8,107 nucleotides of DNA from Palsa-1233 sp031367105 (lineage in GTDB: Bacteria > Gemmatimonadota > Gemmatimonadetes > Gemmatimonadales > GWC2-71-9): contig JANLPG010000146.1 in the NCBI GenBank assembly GCA_031367105.1, positions 1 to 8,107 of the forward strand, read 5' to 3'. The position numbers and the translations under genes are program-made. Shown here in pieces: positions 6,029 through 8,107 of this stretch. Positions within the stretch are counted from its first letter, which is position 1. Every line of letters begins with the position of its first letter. Under the pieces are notes generated by a model. That model was not told the origin of the DNA and ran no database searches. It saw only the letters and a list, made by a program, of their open reading frames with translations.

Positions 6029-7602
6029 TGGACGCCGCGATCTTCAATCACGATGGTTGGGCCGCCGCCGCCCGGGCCGACGAACGCTACCGGCAGCTGG
6101 TCGAGCTGGCGCCCGATGGCATCCTGGTGCACGACGGCGGACGGATCGTGCTCGCGAATGCGTCGGCGATTCGACTCGCGGGTGGGACCAGCCGGGCACA
6201 GGTCGTGGGGAAGCCGATCGACACCTTTCTCGACCCTCCCTATTTGAAGGCGGTGCAGGCACAGCTCACCGACGCGATCACCCCGGCCGAGGCGGCACCG
6301 CCGGTGCGCGACACCTTCTATCGACTGGACGGCTCGGAAGTACCCGTGGAGGTGCGGGCGGTCGCCTTCCTCGACCACGGTCGTCCCGCGGCACATCTGG
6401 TCATCCGGGATATCAGTGACCGATTGGAAGAGGAGGAATCGTCGCGGCAGTTGATCGAGCGACTCCACGAAGCCGATCGGATGGAATCGGTCGGAGCCCT
6501 CGCTGGCGGCGTGGCACACGAGGTCAACAATATGATGCAGGTGGTGCTCGGCTTCAGCGATTTTCTCCTGCGAGATGAAGGGTTGCCCGAGGCGTGCAAG
6601 GACGATGTCCTGGAAATCATTCGCGGAGCGGAGCACGCTGCCAGCGTCACCCGGCAACTCCTCGCCTTCAGTCGTCGCGCACTCCGTCGTCCGGCCGTGG
6701 TCGATCTGACGACGCTGCTAAGAACGCTCGAGCCGATGATCCGCTTGTTGCTCGGGGAAGAACGTCTCCTGACGACCGCGATGCCCGAACTCCTCAAGGT
6801 CTGGGTCGACCCGCGCCAGCTGGAGCAGGCGATCATCAATCTGGTCCTCAATGCCCGTGACGCGATGCCGGCCGGCGGCACGGTCATCATCAGCGGCCTT
6901 GAGGTGCGTGTGCCCTTGGGTCTGGTTGCGGCGGATGGCCTGATGGTGCCGGCGGGAGACTACGCTGCGATCACCGTCCGCGATACCGGAATCGGAATGA
7001 ATGCGGACACACTGGCACAGATCTTTGAGCCTTTTTTCACCACCAAAGCGATCGGTCACGGGACCGGACTCGGCCTCCCCGCCGTGCAGGGGGTGCTGGT
7101 GCAGAACAAGGGCTATATCACGGTGTCCACTGCCCCCCGGCAGGGTACCACCATCACGCTCTATCTCGCGCTCCTTCCGGAGGCGACGGTGGTCACAGCG
7201 CTCGACACGGGGGACCGGACCGGTGCAGCGCCATCGCACCGTGGCTCGACGGTGCTGATTGTGGAGGACGAACCGGGGGTGCGCGCCATCACGACGAGAA
7301 TTCTCGAACTCGATGGCTTCAATGTGGTTCAGGCCGCTGACGGGGCGGCTGCATTGGAGTTGGCGGGGCGGATCGAGCAGCCGGATCTGCTGCTGACCGA
7401 CCTGATGATGCCGGGCATCGGTGGTGCCGAGCTCGTGCGGCAGCTCGAACTCCGCTGGCCGACGCTAAAGGTGCTCTTCATGTCGGGCTATTCGACGGAC
7501 GAACTTGTGCGCCAGGGGGCCATCAGTGCCACGCGCGCGCTGATTCAGAAGCCATTCTCGCGGGCGGAACTCGCGGTAGCTGTCGCCGAGTTGCTCAGAT
7601 AG
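6028..7602 (+). CDS. Soluble PAS hybrid histidine kinase with C-terminal receiver
   Basis: A protein of 524 residues whose ATG overlaps the preceding stop (TGATG, 6026-6030). No separate ribosome binding site is visible, so translation is probably coupled. Domains: PAS at about 15-130, HisKA at about 148-215 with phospho-acceptor H164 in GVAHEVNN, HATPase at about 255-385, and a receiver at about 407-523. The ATPase has N275 in the N-box, DTGIG (319-323), FEPFFTTK (333-340) and GHGTGLGL (343-350). The receiver has acidic E413/D414, phospho-acceptor D458 (TDLMMPG), S486 and K508. All catalytic residues are present. There is no signal peptide or membrane helix, so it senses a cytoplasmic signal or a partner. 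The receiver may act as an internal phosphate sink or pass phosphate on; no HPt domain or DNA-binding regulator is encoded nearby. Position directly after the KaiC-like ATPase recalls KaiC-SasA/CikA partnerships, but this is inference. Confidence 0.94.
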   Translation: MDAAIFNHDGWAAAARADERYRQLVELAPDGILVHDGGRIVLANASAIRLAGGTSRAQVVGKPIDTFLDPPYLKAVQAQLTDAITPAEAAPPVRDTFYRLDGSEVPVEVRAVAFLDHGRPAAHLVIRDISDRLEEEESSRQLIERLHEADRMESVGALAGGVAHEVNNMMQVVLGFSDFLLRDEGLPEACKDDVLEIIRGAEHAASVTRQLLAFSRRALRRPAVVDLTTLLRTLEPMIRLLLGEERLLTTAMPELLKVWVDPRQLEQAIINLVLNARDAMPAGGTVIISGLEVRVPLGLVAADGLMVPAGDYAAITVRDTGIGMNADTLAQIFEPFFTTKAIGHGTGLGLPAVQGVLVQNKGYITVSTAPRQGTTITLYLALLPEATVVTALDTGDRTGAAPSHRGSTVLIVEDEPGVRAITTRILELDGFNVVQAADGAAALELAGRIEQPDLLLTDLMMPGIGGAELVRQLELRWPTLKVLFMSGYSTDELVRQGAISATRALIQKPFSRAELAVAVAELLR

Positions 7603-7608
7603 GGCGGC

Positions 7609-7854
7609 TCAGGAAACGACGTACCAGTGGTTCCGATCGTCGCGCCGGAGTTGCAGCGAGGAATGATCGCGGTCGGGATTGAGGGCTCGGTGTGCCGCGA
7701 TCCGCTGGGCGGCGCGACGCCGCTGCAGGAGATGCCCGCCCGCGAACGCTGCGGCGAGCAGCAGCAAAAGATGAATTGGCCCACCAGGCACCTGGAGGAC
7801 GGCGATTCCGATTGACCAGACAAGAAAACAGCTGATAGCGGCCACGACAAACAT
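7609..7854 (-). CDS. Small two-helix membrane protein, lmo0937/DUF5670-like
   Basis: A protein of 81 residues starting with ATG at 7852-7854, with GAGAGGA about eight bases upstream. Two hydrophobic helices (about 2-21 and 27-43) are joined by a short Pro-Gly-Gly turn, and the second begins with the Ile-His-Leu-Leu-Leu pattern typical of the lmo0937/DUF5670 family. Family members are usually about 50 residues and have no known function. This one carries about 35 extra residues: a basic Arg/His-rich tail (RRRAAQR, then polar sequence) predicted to be cytoplasmic or disordered. It converges on the histidine kinase gene with only six bases between the stops. Confidence 0.7.
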   Translation of the reverse strand: MFVVAAISCFLVWSIGIAVLQVPGGPIHLLLLLAAAFAGGHLLQRRRAAQRIAAHRALNPDRDHSSLQLRRDDRNHWYVVS

Positions 7855-7950
7855 CGCACGATCCTCTCAGTCGAACGGTTTTCACCCTTTCCGATAGCGT
7901 CCGGGTGACGACTCACCACCTTCCAGCGCACACTCCGCTGAGACGCGCCG

Positions 7951-8107
7951 TCAGCTCCAGCCCCGTCCCGCCCGCACCCGCGTGGCTGGAACCCGGGTGA
8001 CGCGCCGAGCGGCCTCACCCAGAGCGGCCTCGGCATCGGCCACTTCGCGGTGTGCCCGCCGGCTCACTTCGGCGGCCTGGCGGGCGAGGTGCTGGGCGCG
8101 GCGAAGC
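7951..8107 (-). CDS. C-terminal end of an Ala/Arg-rich coiled-coil protein (partial)
   Basis: A minus-strand frame enters from beyond the right edge and stops at TGA 7951-7953, leaving 52 codons. The sequence has strongly GC-biased third positions and alternates Ala, Arg and Glu (RRAQHLARQAAEVSRRAHRE), which suggests a helical coiled coil, followed by a basic Arg/Gly-rich tail ending in Gly-Trp-Ser. The family cannot be told from this fragment. It lies 96 bases upstream of the DUF5670-like gene on the same strand. Confidence 0.55.
   Translation of the reverse strand, partial: LRRAQHLARQAAEVSRRAHREVADAEAALGEAARRVTRVPATRVRAGRGWS

Noticed and set aside
7904..7917. Small dyad GGTGA/TCACC between the two right-end minus-strand genes
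   Set aside because: A 5-bp stem with no U-tract is too weak to call a terminator or operator.
7545..8036. A 163-codon minus-strand frame across the right end
   Set aside because: It overlaps the end of the kinase gene and competes with the DUF5670-like frame, which has two clean membrane helices and a ribosome binding site.

Overview
This GC-rich window (roughly two thirds G+C by eye) looks like the chromosome of a free-living bacterium with extensive signal transduction. No rRNA, tRNA, transposase, integrase, CRISPR array or phage structural gene is recognisable. The gene mix (KaiC-like ATPase beside a PAS hybrid histidine kinase, PAS-GGDEF-EAL protein, small envelope-stress proteins) would fit Gemmatimonadota or another high-GC soil/water phylum, but that is only an inference.

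Left part (1-1587), minus strand: three small genes read leftwards as a probable operon. They are a YqjD/ElaB-type (DUF883-like) tail-anchored protein (1162-1587), a YqjE / Holin-X-like two-helix membrane protein (780-1151) and a short membrane-anchored protein resembling DUF3618 (308-796). A hairpin at 260-279 follows the last gene. The sequence left of it contains an open minus-strand frame that runs off the edge and is not recognised.

Centre (about 1957-7602), plus strand: a compact four-gene signalling operon, divergent from the first cluster across an intergenic region of about 370-420 bases. It encodes (1) a PAS-PAS-GGDEF-EAL protein whose GGDEF and I-site motifs are intact but whose EAL domain has lost the catalytic base; (2) an unrecognised helical protein of 147-156 residues; (3) a double-domain KaiC-like RecA-fold ATPase; (4) a soluble PAS-HisKA-HATPase-REC hybrid histidine kinase. 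Genes 2/3 and 3/4 overlap (8 bp; TGATG), which suggests translational coupling and joint function. The simplest model is a cytoplasmic sensory module in which the KaiC-like ATPase and the unknown protein modulate, or are modulated by, the kinase, with cyclic-di-GMP synthesis as one possible output. No KaiA, KaiB or DNA-binding regulator is visible, so the clock analogy is structural only.

Right part (7603-8107), minus strand: a small two-helix membrane protein of the lmo0937/DUF5670 type, converging on the kinase gene with a 6-bp gap, followed (upstream on its strand) by the C-terminal end of an Ala/Arg-rich, probably coiled-coil protein that enters from beyond the right edge.
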